Positions 1 through 7,607 of a stretch of DNA of 64,000 bases are shown here, one piece after another (positions within the stretch are counted from its first letter, which is position 1; each line of letters starts with the position of its first letter). Position numbers and translations under genes: made by a program. Where the stretch lies: contig NZ_MU078723.1 in the NCBI RefSeq assembly GCF_014078545.1, positions 376,761-440,760 on the forward strand, written 5' to 3'. The notes under the pieces were generated by a model that made no database searches, was not told the DNA's origin, and saw only the letters and a list, made by a program, of their open reading frames with translations. Source of the DNA: Nitrosopumilus sp. b1. GTDB lineage: Archaea > Thermoproteota > Nitrososphaeria > Nitrososphaerales > Nitrosopumilaceae.

Positions 1-2538
1 TTTTATTGTCTTAGGAGAATTACCAGTGTTTGGTTTTTTGGGAGAAGATGATTCATCATTCTTATTCTCAATCATTGGTGCAAGTTTCCCTTTGTCATTT
101 AGTGCAAAATTATTTCCGTTTATTGATAATGGAACAAAATTAGGATTAGACACTGACTTGGGAGGAGAAAGCGATGGAGATTCTCCACTTATTGAACTAA
201 TACCTCCACTTCCTCCAGTAGATATTATTGGTAGCACTAGATCAACTACGAGACCTGGCCGAATTAAACCTCCACCTCCAACTCCACCTCCACCGCCATT
301 GCCTGCAATGATTCGAGCTGTATCAGAAGCCGCAAGAAAAGATGCTGTAATATCATCGTCTAATTTTGCTTGTAGTGCTCCAACTTTAGGATCAGGATTC
401 GGAATTAGTAGTGCATTTGTAGGCGCAAGATTATACGTCACTGTAATAATATCACCGTTTGCAGCCTGAAGCGAGCTACCAAATGAAGCGGAGCTAGTGA
501 AATTAAATGTCGATTCAAAGAGTCCAGTATTAGGTCCGGTTTCTGTTAGTACAAAATTTTGTAATCCGTTTGGAGCTGTAGATGAACCTATATCAACAAG
601 AATTGTAGTAATAGTGTTGTCAGTTTGGGTTCCAAGAATAGTTTCTAATTGACTGACCTTGATAACATCCGTAAATTGAAAAAGATCATTTCCTGTCATA
701 AAAATAAGATCAGTGTTCTGAAATTGTCCTGTGTTAACACCAGTTTCTTCAAGTTGTAATGATATACCACCAGGAAATGTATCGCTAGTAATTGTGGAAG
801 TTATTGTTTCTGCTAAGGATGGGTTGGTATTGGAATTCTGATCAGTGACGGTGATTTGAGCAGACTCACCTAAATGATAAGTAGGTGAATCAAAAACTAG
901 TGAACTTGAGAAAATGCTTGCAGTGTTAATTATCGAGTTGAATGTAGTAGTAATTGTGTCGCCCTTGTTTGCTTGTAAGGATGTACCAGAGGATGTTGCA
1001 GCTGTAAATCCAAATGTTCCCTGAAAAACGCCTGTGTTTTGGCCAGTTTCAGTTAGTGGAACAGATATTCCAGTACTATCTGTGCTTGAAATAACATTTA
1101 CGTTGATTACTTCAGCAGTAGAATCATCCGAATTGGATGTATCATCGGATACAGTAAGTTGTGATATCTCACTTAACCTATACTGTGAAGCATTATACGA
1201 AATACTAGAAGGGGTTTGAGTGGCATTTACGTAGAAAATATCACCCAAAGTGATGTCTGTCCATGAAAAATGAACATTTGAACCAGAACTAGCTAATCTA
1301 GGATTTTGAGAGTCATTCCCATCATTGCTGACATTCACTGTAGTTGCAAAAGAAGTTCCGTTGTTTGTACTTGCTCTAAATAATATGTCATTGTCTCCAT
1401 CAGTGTTATCTTGCCAAATTATGTACACATTTGAACCTGATGCTACAATCTGTGGGTTGGTAGATGAACCGGTGTTATCACTGAGATTGGTTGGAGTAGA
1501 AAATGAAGTTCCGTTGTTTGTACTTACAGAATAAAAAATTTCATTGTCTCCATCAGTGTCATCTTGCCATACAAGATGAACATTAGTTCCATTAACAGCT
1601 ATTTCTGGAATTGTAGATGCTCCTGCATTATTGCTGATGTTTATTGTAGTTCCAAACGAGGTTCCGTTGTTGCTACTTGCTCTAAAATTAATTTCTTCAT
1701 CGGATCCATCAAACTCCTGCCAAACTACATACACGTTATTTCCATTTGTGGAAATTCTAGGATCTCTAGACTCCTCAGTTGTTACTGAAAGATCTGTTCT
1801 TGCCGAAAAAGAGTCTCCGTTGTTTGTACTACGCACAAATTGGATATCATTATCTCCATCTACATCATCATGCCAAACGATGTAAACATTTCCAGATGAA
1901 ACTGCAATTTCAGGCTGTTCAGAAAAACCAATAGTATTACTGATAACAACTGGAGTATCAAAATTTCTTCCGTTATCAGTGCTGTTTGTGAAGAAGACCT
2001 CTATAGGACCTGGGTCATCATCCTGATAAACGACATATACATTAGAACCATCTATTGCCACTTTTGGATTTTCTGCGAATCCAAATGAATTACTGAGATT
2101 TTCTGAAGAATCAAAATTTGCTCCATTATCTGTGCTGTTTGTGAAAAAAATTTGCGGGGTGCCAGGATCATCATCGTCCCAAACGACATAAACATTTGAA
2201 CCAGATGTAATTATTTTTGGAGATTCAAAGCCTATAACAAAAGTATTTGCTAAATTGCTAATGTTTTTTGTTGCTGCAAAAGTTGTACCGTTGTTTGTAC
2301 TGCCACGTAAAAATATTTCAAACAAGCCAGCTCCATCATCATCTTGCCAAACAACAAAAATATTATCACCATCAGATGCAATGTCTGGAAAAAGAGAAGT
2401 TGTTCCATCGTTACTAAGATTCACCGGAGTATGAAAATTGAATCCGTCTCCATAACCATGAGGTATTGAAAATATTGAAAGGCCAAGAATTAATGTTGTA
2501 AGAAAAATTAGAATTGATTTGGAATTATTATTTTTCAT
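1..2538 (-). CDS. Exported Asp-box (BNR-like) propeller surface protein, 3' end outside window
   Basis: The reading frame starts at the ATG at 2538 and stays open to base 1, giving 846 visible codons; the stop lies outside the window. Residues 1-30 look like a signal peptide (basic start, then a hydrophobic run ILIFLTTLILGLSIF). Next come seven repeats of about 55 residues, each with a VYVVWQD-like strand and an S-T-[ND]-N-G-x-x-F Asp-box, as in sialidase-type beta-propellers. Three Ig-like repeats carrying an LTETG..TG.F motif follow, then a glycine-rich linker near residue 750. No sialidase catalytic Arg triad is evident, so a binding or structural surface role is more likely than glycosidase activity. 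The propeller assignment is by motif only. A C-terminal anchor cannot be judged. Confidence 0.85.
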   Translation of the reverse strand, partial: MKNNNSKSILIFLTTLILGLSIFSIPHGYGDGFNFHTPVNLSNDGTTSLFPDIASDGDNIFVVWQDDDGAGLFEIFLRGSTNNGTTFAATKNISNLANTFVIGFESPKIITSGSNVYVVWDDDDPGTPQIFFTNSTDNGANFDSSENLSNSFGFAENPKVAIDGSNVYVVYQDDDPGPIEVFFTNSTDNGRNFDTPVVISNTIGFSEQPEIAVSSGNVYIVWHDDVDGDNDIQFVRSTNNGDSFSARTDLSVTTEESRDPRISTNGNNVYVVWQEFDGSDEEINFRASSNNGTSFGTTINISNNAGASTIPEIAVNGTNVHLVWQDDTDGDNEIFYSVSTNNGTSFSTPTNLSDNTGSSTNPQIVASGSNVYIIWQDNTDGDNDILFRASTNNGTSFATTVNVSNDGNDSQNPRLASSGSNVHFSWTDITLGDIFYVNATQTPSSISYNASQYRLSEISQLTVSDDTSNSDDSTAEVINVNVISSTDSTGISVPLTETGQNTGVFQGTFGFTAATSSGTSLQANKGDTITTTFNSIINTASIFSSSLVFDSPTYHLGESAQITVTDQNSNTNPSLAETITSTITSDTFPGGISLQLEETGVNTGQFQNTDLIFMTGNDLFQFTDVIKVSQLETILGTQTDNTITTILVDIGSSTAPNGLQNFVLTETGPNTGLFESTFNFTSSASFGSSLQAANGDIITVTYNLAPTNALLIPNPDPKVGALQAKLDDDITASFLAASDTARIIAGNGGGGGVGGGGLIRPGLVVDLVLPIISTGGSGGISSISGESPSLSPPKSVSNPNFVPLSINGNNFALNDKGKLAPMIENKNDESSSPKKPNTGNSPKTIK

Positions 2539-2762
2539 GCTACCATTACCAATAAAAATCACCTGCCATGAATGTGATATAGAACTGATTAAAATTATAA
2601 GAATAGTGCATAATGTTCTTATGCAAGCCAAATAAAGGACAAAAAAATCCTTTCATAAGACAATACCAAATTAATAAAATATGAATCAGTATTAGCTGTT
2701 ATTATAAGAAATAACAATGATAGCTTACGAATCTAGATTAAAAATCCACAATAACCATAATT
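2539..2762. other. Intergenic spacer with two small hairpins
   Basis: This AT-rich spacer separates the surface-protein gene (minus strand) from a 41-codon gene (plus strand). It holds two inverted repeats: AAAGGA/TCCTTT with an 8-nt A-rich loop at 2634-2653, and TGTTATT/AATAACA with a 6-nt loop at 2697-2716. Either could be an operator or an mRNA hairpin. Nothing else in it is recognisable. Confidence 0.4.
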
Positions 2763-2888
2763 ATGAAAATTGTACACTATACGATTTGTCTAGAGTGTGA
2801 CATTATAGCTATAGTATACCATGAACCAAGGTATAATGGATTACGTGGTGCATGTAATAACTGTAAACGTAACTGGCCTGAATCATAA
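2763..2888 (+). CDS. 41-aa zinc-ribbon-like microprotein
   Basis: This short frame (ATG 2763, TAA 2886-2888) encodes 41 residues with two CxxC knuckles, CLEC near residue 9 and CNNC near residue 31, 18 residues apart. That is the layout of a minimal zinc ribbon. It ends in NWPES and lies 36 bp upstream of the FilR1-like regulator on the same strand. Small single-ribbon proteins are common in Thaumarchaeota, which fits, but I do not recognise a named family. The four cysteines in matched pairs are the main argument that it is a real gene. A role in nucleic-acid or protein binding would be inference. Confidence 0.6.
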   Translation: MKIVHYTICLECDIIAIVYHEPRYNGLRGACNNCKRNWPES

Positions 2889-2924
2889 GAGATTCTTTTT
2901 TAGACGGTTGTTTAAAGGAGTAAT

Positions 2925-3728
2925 GTGGAACCAGATTTTGAAAACATAGCAAACGAATTTTTAGAGATTTCAAGTGAACAAAGACTCAGAATTATTTTCA
3001 AGCTTTCAGAATCAAAAATGACTCTGTCAAAGATGGCAAAATTTTTGGAGGCCACTACTCCAGAGGTACATCGAAACTTTAGCAGGCTAGCAAAATCAGG
3101 CATAATAGAGAGGGATTCAGAGGGAGATTATTTTCTAACAACATATGGAAAATTCCTTTGTAGTCAAATTCCAGCATTTATGTTCATGTATGACAATAAA
3201 AAATTTCTCCAAAGTCATTCATTAGATGACTTACCACAAAGGTTTGTTCTCAACATGAGTGCATTGGAGGGAAGTAAAAGGATCAAAGGTTTTGTGAAAG
3301 TGTTAGAGCAATGGAAGAAGATCCACGAGAATGCAGAACAATACATTTACAATATTCTGTATGAAGTACCCTACTCAAAGGATATCATTGAAGTTATTGA
3401 ATCCAAGTTAAAAAACAATGTAAAAATAAAATCCATATTTTATGACAAAGCCATAATACCAGAAGAGAGAAAAGATTCTTCTACACGAAAAAAATTCCAA
3501 AAGTTCATTGAGGATAATTCCTTAGAAAGAAGAATTAGTAAAAAAAATTCTGCAGTAGTAGTATTAAGTGAAAAAGAGTGCGCAGTGGTCTTGCCAAATA
3601 AGTCAAGTGAACCAGACATGGGAGAGATGTTTTATGGAGATGGAAAAGAAATGCACCAATGGTGTCTTGATTACTTTGAGCACTGTTGGAAGGATTCATC
3701 AAACTTCCAAGAATCAAAATTTAGTTGA
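2925..3728 (+). CDS. Winged-helix transcriptional regulator, FilR1-like
   Basis: A 267-residue protein. Residues 15-80 form an ArsR-like winged helix (MTLSKMAKFLEATTPEVHRNFSRLAKSG region, with the recognition helix around EVHRNFSRL). The remainder resembles the FilR1/DUF1724 domain found in archaeal regulators, which is probably the sensory part; an all-alpha/beta stretch with VKIKSIFYDKAIIP near residue 170 is typical of it. The GTG at 2925 is used because GGAG at 2917-2920 precedes it at 4 nt spacing; the overlapping ATG at 2923 is out of frame. The ligand and target genes cannot be told from the sequence. Next to the cyclase-like genes it suggests a regulatory neighbourhood. Confidence 0.75.
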   Translation: MEPDFENIANEFLEISSEQRLRIIFKLSESKMTLSKMAKFLEATTPEVHRNFSRLAKSGIIERDSEGDYFLTTYGKFLCSQIPAFMFMYDNKKFLQSHSLDDLPQRFVLNMSALEGSKRIKGFVKVLEQWKKIHENAEQYIYNILYEVPYSKDIIEVIESKLKNNVKIKSIFYDKAIIPEERKDSSTRKKFQKFIEDNSLERRISKKNSAVVVLSEKECAVVLPNKSSEPDMGEMFYGDGKEMHQWCLDYFEHCWKDSSNFQESKFS

Positions 3729-3738
3729 ATTGAAAAAA

Positions 3739-5181
3739 TTACCACTGAAACTCAAAGGCATCATGAGGATGTATCTTTTGTTTTTTGTTTGACTCCCAAA
3801 CAATCACAGTTTTATCTTTTAGGTATTTTATTTGAGGAGGGGACTCGGCATATTTTTTCATTCCAAGATCAGGTATTACTTCTAAAACTCTAGATTTAAT
3901 GGGTATTCCTGAAGGAATGGTAAAGACATACTTGAATTTTTTACATTTTGAGGAGAAGACATATCCAAATAATCGTTCAGGTTCCTCCCAGTCGTATTCT
4001 AGTTTTAAGACATGACCCTTTTTGGATTTTTTAATAGGTCGAGCAAGTGCGACCTTAAATTTTTTTTCTAAGGGTTTGTTGGAATCAAGGCTCACTATTT
4101 TTAGATCATTTCCAGCATCATCAGTTATCTTAGCATTAAGCGTTGAAAAATCTCTGGGCACATCACCTCCTATGTTATAATGAATTTGTTCTAGAGGGAG
4201 AGAAGAAATATTTCTTACATTCCATATCCAAGTGTGATGAGTCATCATTGTTTTTGGTTCTGTAACCTCCAAGCGTACCTCAATAGAATTGAATTCAAAA
4301 TTTAATTTTCTTGAAAATGGATCCTCAGACTCTTTTTTACTTTTGTTTTTTAATGAAACCGTCTTTTTACCAAATTCTTTACCATATACATTATAGATTA
4401 ACAACTGTTCACCATGTTTGGAAGTAAAATCCCCTACAGGTGTCATTGTGGCAAGATTTTCTTCAGATAATCTTTGTAAATCCTTTGCAATGATGCTTGA
4501 TGCAAAAATCTGGTTTGGTCCACATAAATCCATTACCCTTTTTGCTCGAATAAGTCCAGGTCCCCAAAAAATTTCACCACCTCCAAGTCCTTTCATAAAG
4601 TAAACTGGACCGGTGTCAATACCTATTCTAATTTGGAGTTGATCCTTTTGTTTTCTTGTTTTGTTGTATTTAGATAATTTTTTGTGCAATTCGATTGCCA
4701 GTTTAAGCGGTTGCTCAGGGCTATCAGGAAATCCAATAGCCATACCATCACCTGTTGGTAAAACAACAATTGAGCTCTGCTGCAGGTGTTTGAAGGTTTC
4801 TGTTTTTTCAATTAAAAAGTTTAATACATTGATTTTTCTGGCCTGTGACTTTACTGGTATTGTAGGATCTGAGCTTGCAATGATATCAATAAAAAACCAG
4901 TGAAGAGATTTAGTTAATGCTTTTACCTCTTTGATGTGTAAATCATCTTCTTCGAGATGTTTTAGAATATTTGTTACTATATCTGGAGAGCATTGATGTA
5001 ATATTTCAAAACTGTTTAGAGAAAAAAGTGTCTTTGATCTAATTTTGTGTCTCTTTAACTCGCCAAGAAGCCAATCCTTGGAAAGATCTTTCTCCTCAAG
5101 TTGAGATAAAATTTTTGCAATATTGGTGATGTGATCAGAAGTAGAGTTACTAGTCTTCCTTTTTTCTTTGGATACAGCCAT
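3739..5181 (-). CDS. Class III nucleotide cyclase-like protein with beta-rich C-terminal domain
   Basis: A 480-residue protein. Residues 1-85 are helical and unassigned. Residues 92-270 resemble a class III adenylate/guanylate cyclase homology domain: both metal aspartates look present (D99 in FFIDI, D145 in PTGDGM) and RIGIDTGPV is conserved. The Lys normally four residues before the GD turn is Leu141, and the transition-state Asn of the VNxAxR motif is Ile211 (GPGLIRAKRV), although the Arg is kept. Residues 290-480 are beta-rich, with many aromatic residues, and I recognise no family. The protein may be a degenerate cyclase acting as a nucleotide sensor. It is divergent from a second cyclase-like gene at 5439. 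The stop lies 10 bp from the convergent FilR1-like gene. Confidence 0.7.
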   Translation of the reverse strand: MAVSKEKRKTSNSTSDHITNIAKILSQLEEKDLSKDWLLGELKRHKIRSKTLFSLNSFEILHQCSPDIVTNILKHLEEDDLHIKEVKALTKSLHWFFIDIIASSDPTIPVKSQARKINVLNFLIEKTETFKHLQQSSIVVLPTGDGMAIGFPDSPEQPLKLAIELHKKLSKYNKTRKQKDQLQIRIGIDTGPVYFMKGLGGGEIFWGPGLIRAKRVMDLCGPNQIFASSIIAKDLQRLSEENLATMTPVGDFTSKHGEQLLIYNVYGKEFGKKTVSLKNKSKKESEDPFSRKLNFEFNSIEVRLEVTEPKTMMTHHTWIWNVRNISSLPLEQIHYNIGGDVPRDFSTLNAKITDDAGNDLKIVSLDSNKPLEKKFKVALARPIKKSKKGHVLKLEYDWEEPERLFGYVFSSKCKKFKYVFTIPSGIPIKSRVLEVIPDLGMKKYAESPPQIKYLKDKTVIVWESNKKQKIHPHDAFEFQW

Positions 5182-5354
5182 TATTTGACTAGAGCAGTTG
5201 TTTGTTAAAAATACTCCACTAGAAAATACAGGGTTTCCATTAATTGAGTTTCAAATTCAAAACTCGTCCACCGCCCTTTCCATATTGGCTATAGAGCAGG
5301 TAAAGAACGAGGCGAGGATATTGCCATTCCATACTTTCTAAGGGCAAAATTTGT

Positions 5355-5415
5355 CTTTAACTAGTAGTTACCAATGAAGCTAATTTCTTACAACACATGT
5401 TAAACAGTACATAAC
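5355..5415 (+). repeat. Dispersed 61-bp intergenic repeat, copy A
   Basis: This segment matches 7019-7079 in the same orientation over 61 bp with about 11 mismatches. It includes an identical 18-bp core (AATGAAGCTAATTTCTTA at 5373-5390). It lies just upstream of the cyclase-like gene at 5439. It is not coding in either copy. Confidence 0.65.
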
Positions 5416-5438
5416 TAGAATTTTGATGAACTATATTC

Positions 5439-6161
5439 ATGTCAAGTGGGGGTTCTGAATCATGGGTGAAAAATTTTGCGAATAGGGATTTTTTTAACTA
5501 TGACTTTGGCACGGACCAAAAAGCGATTATAGAGGAGCCAAAAAAATTATCTCCAGACCCTGAACCTAACATATCTGATTATTTGGTTGCATTTTCTACA
5601 AATTCCCAGAACTACTGTGTGGGAGTAGTAGATATGGTGAATTCCACCAAAATTTCAGCCACACTAGGTCCAGAAAAAGCATCTCGATATTACCAAATCT
5701 TTTTGAATTCAATGTCAAAAGTGCTTTCAAGATTTGGTGGATTTGTAATAAAAAACATAGGTGATTGCCTAATGTATTATTTCCCAGAATCTGTTCATAG
5801 TGATAAGAAATTTGGTTTTATTAGCTGCATAGAATGTAGCATAGCAATGACGGATGTAAGGGGAATGTTATGCCAAAAATTAGCAAGTGAAGGATTGCCC
5901 TGTCTAGACTATAGAGTAAGTGCAGACTATGGTTCGGTAATAATAATGAAAAGCAATAATTCAGATACACCAGACATGATTGGTCCTCCTGTTAACATGT
6001 GTTCAAAGATAAACCGATTCGCACCTAGAAACGGAGTTGTAATTGGTGGCGACTTGTATGAGATGGTCAAGGATTTAAAATTCTACAAATTTGAGCAAGT
6101 AAAAGGATATTCGGTGGGATTTAAACAATCTTATCCTGTTTACAAAGTAAAGAGAAAATAA
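5439..6161 (+). CDS. Class III nucleotide cyclase-like protein
   Basis: A 240-residue soluble protein. From about residue 58 it matches the class III cyclase homology domain. The metal aspartates are D65 (VGVVDMVNST) and D109 (KNIGDC), the purine-contacting Lys is K105, and the transition-state Asn is N186 (GPPVNMCSK). The usual Asp two positions before the Val is Pro, and the catalytic Arg is Lys190, so substrate and activity are uncertain. Residues 1-55 are a low-complexity extension with no known domain. There is no membrane segment or sensor domain, so any control must come from partners. It is transcribed away from the other cyclase-like gene at 3739-5181. Confidence 0.72.
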   Translation: MSSGGSESWVKNFANRDFFNYDFGTDQKAIIEEPKKLSPDPEPNISDYLVAFSTNSQNYCVGVVDMVNSTKISATLGPEKASRYYQIFLNSMSKVLSRFGGFVIKNIGDCLMYYFPESVHSDKKFGFISCIECSIAMTDVRGMLCQKLASEGLPCLDYRVSADYGSVIIMKSNNSDTPDMIGPPVNMCSKINRFAPRNGVVIGGDLYEMVKDLKFYKFEQVKGYSVGFKQSYPVYKVKRK

Positions 6162-6240
6162 TATTATTTTAAAAAAATCGATTTGTTAATTTCTTTACTA
6201 CAAAAAAGTATAAAATTGAATTACCATAAATTAATGAGTT

Positions 6241-6996
6241 CTAATTTGGATTATACCGCCCGTAGGCAGGACTAGTTTCCCATTTTGCCTTCTCAATTTC
6301 AAATCTGCTGTTGCATCCAAGGCAGAGAAAATCAGAAGACAATTGTGGGAATTTTTCTAAACAATCGTTGCACACATAATAATTATCCATTAGGCGGTAG
6401 TCACAGCCTAAGATCCTGATCTTTTTTCTACACTTTGGACAGATGTCATCAACATAGGAATTTGCCGGAGAGATATTTGAGCACGAATAGTGATCAATGA
6501 GTTTTTCCTGCTTGAAGTTAGAACCCTTGCAGGCAGGACAGTGAAAAATCTGAAATATTCGAACTTGTTCACAGTCAGGGCATGCCATTTCCCTAATGTC
6601 TTTTATTCTGATTATCTTGTTGGCTTTCTCTAGTCTTTGCATAATTAGAAGGATCTCCTCTTTTGATTTTCCCAGATACTGACTTATTCGCGCTAAGCTA
6701 ATTCGAGTCGAATTAGTTATTATGAATTCAACCTGTTTTGCGATGTCATCGTTGGCTGAAAATTCTTGGTGATTTTGTTCTTCAGCCAAACTAACCAATT
6801 GCTCATTTTCATTTTGCCCATCATTTAGAATCTTGGTCAATAATGAAGAGGAATTCATGTTGGAAAAACTTGAATCCAATAATATTTGTTGGATATTCCC
6901 AGATTGGACTAGATTATTGAAGGCTTCAGAATCTATCTTCCCCTTCCCACAGCAAGGGTAGGCCATAAGCAGAATCGTTGGATGTGATATATCCAT
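6241..6996 (-). CDS. Multi-zinc-ribbon protein with winged helix, TackOD1-like
   Basis: A 251-residue protein. Residues 1-85 are poorly conserved-looking and acidic. Residues 85-135 look like a winged helix (ISLARISQYLGKSKEEILLI). The C-terminal 110 residues carry at least five Cys pairs: CPDC, CPAC, C..CPKC, CNDC and CLGC. The order, with a DHYSC stretch and then CPKCRKKI..LGCDYR, resembles the metal-binding TackOD1 output domain known from Thaumarchaeota; that match is by eye and moderate. A signalling output or transcription role is inference. It starts with MDISHP at an ATG 22 bp from copy B of the 61-bp repeat. Confidence 0.65.
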   Translation of the reverse strand: MDISHPTILLMAYPCCGKGKIDSEAFNNLVQSGNIQQILLDSSFSNMNSSSLLTKILNDGQNENEQLVSLAEEQNHQEFSANDDIAKQVEFIITNSTRISLARISQYLGKSKEEILLIMQRLEKANKIIRIKDIREMACPDCEQVRIFQIFHCPACKGSNFKQEKLIDHYSCSNISPANSYVDDICPKCRKKIRILGCDYRLMDNYYVCNDCLEKFPQLSSDFLCLGCNSRFEIEKAKWETSPAYGRYNPN

Positions 6997-7018
6997 AATT
7001 TATTATTGATTCATTTTG

Positions 7019-7079
7019 CTTTAACTAGGAATTACAAATGAAGCTAATTTCTTAGAATATCTGCTAAACAGAATATAAT
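7019..7079 (+). repeat. Dispersed 61-bp intergenic repeat, copy B
   Basis: This is the second copy of the element at 5355-5415, in the same orientation, with the identical 18-bp core at 7037-7054. It sits 22 bp upstream of the start of the minus-strand multi-zinc-ribbon gene, so its orientation relative to the neighbouring gene differs from copy A. Confidence 0.65.
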
Positions 7080-7157
7080 TATATCTTTGAAAACAATTTT
7101 TCTATGTGCATAATGCAATATTACATCAAATATGCATTAGAATAATTTTAAAAAAAA

Positions 7158-7430
7158 TTAGAGGCGGCGTGAAGAAGTTCCACGTCCGCAACAGATTAGA
7201 TATCCCTCAAGAGATTGCATCTTCTTGAACTCAGGGTATTTTGAAACTGAAACTGATTTAGTTCCTCGTTTCATCAACAGGGATTCTTTTGAAGGTATTG
7301 AAGACATGCGCTTAATTTGCTCGTTTTGAAAGCTCTTTCCTGCCCAAGGCGATGTCTTTACATCAATTCGGGTTGTTTTGGTACCTCTGTGTGTTACCAA
7401 AGTTATTTTTCCGTCCATATTGAATGTCAT
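7158..7430 (-). CDS. Hypothetical basic protein, 90 aa
   Basis: I do not recognise a family. The product is basic, with a beta-rich start (GKITLVTHRGTKTTRIDV) and a C-terminal LICCGRGTSSRRL tail containing a CC pair. It has no signal peptide or membrane segment. The start could be the ATG at 7430 or the one at 7418 (MDGKITL); the internal start gives a more typical soluble N-terminus. It stands alone between the zinc-ribbon gene and the divergent protease gene. Coding potential is supported by lack of overlap and ordinary composition only. Confidence 0.5.
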   Translation of the reverse strand: MTFNMDGKITLVTHRGTKTTRIDVKTSPWAGKSFQNEQIKRMSSIPSKESLLMKRGTKSVSVSKYPEFKKMQSLEGYLICCGRGTSSRRL

Positions 7431-7607
7431 ATTATCAAATTCATATTGTATCGTTAGCTAATTCGCTAAAATTTTAGCTGAATAATACTGAGGACAGAAC
7501 TACAAATTGTCATAATAGAGGTAAAATTCAAAAAAATAATGCTGCCATTTTTATTAAAACTGAACTGCTAAAGAAATAGTTTAGTAATAGGCTTATAGTA
7601 TTACTAT

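Noticed and set aside
26..2450. Several plus-strand open frames of 60-150 codons rich in Ser, Pro and Val
   Set aside because: They are antisense to the large exported propeller protein, whose minus-strand frame is open over the whole stretch with a signal peptide and Asp-box repeats.
5240..5332. A 30-codon minus-strand frame (MEWQYPRLV...) in the cyclase spacer
   Set aside because: It has no motif or promoter, and the stretch is open in other frames as well. Evidence is too weak to call a gene.
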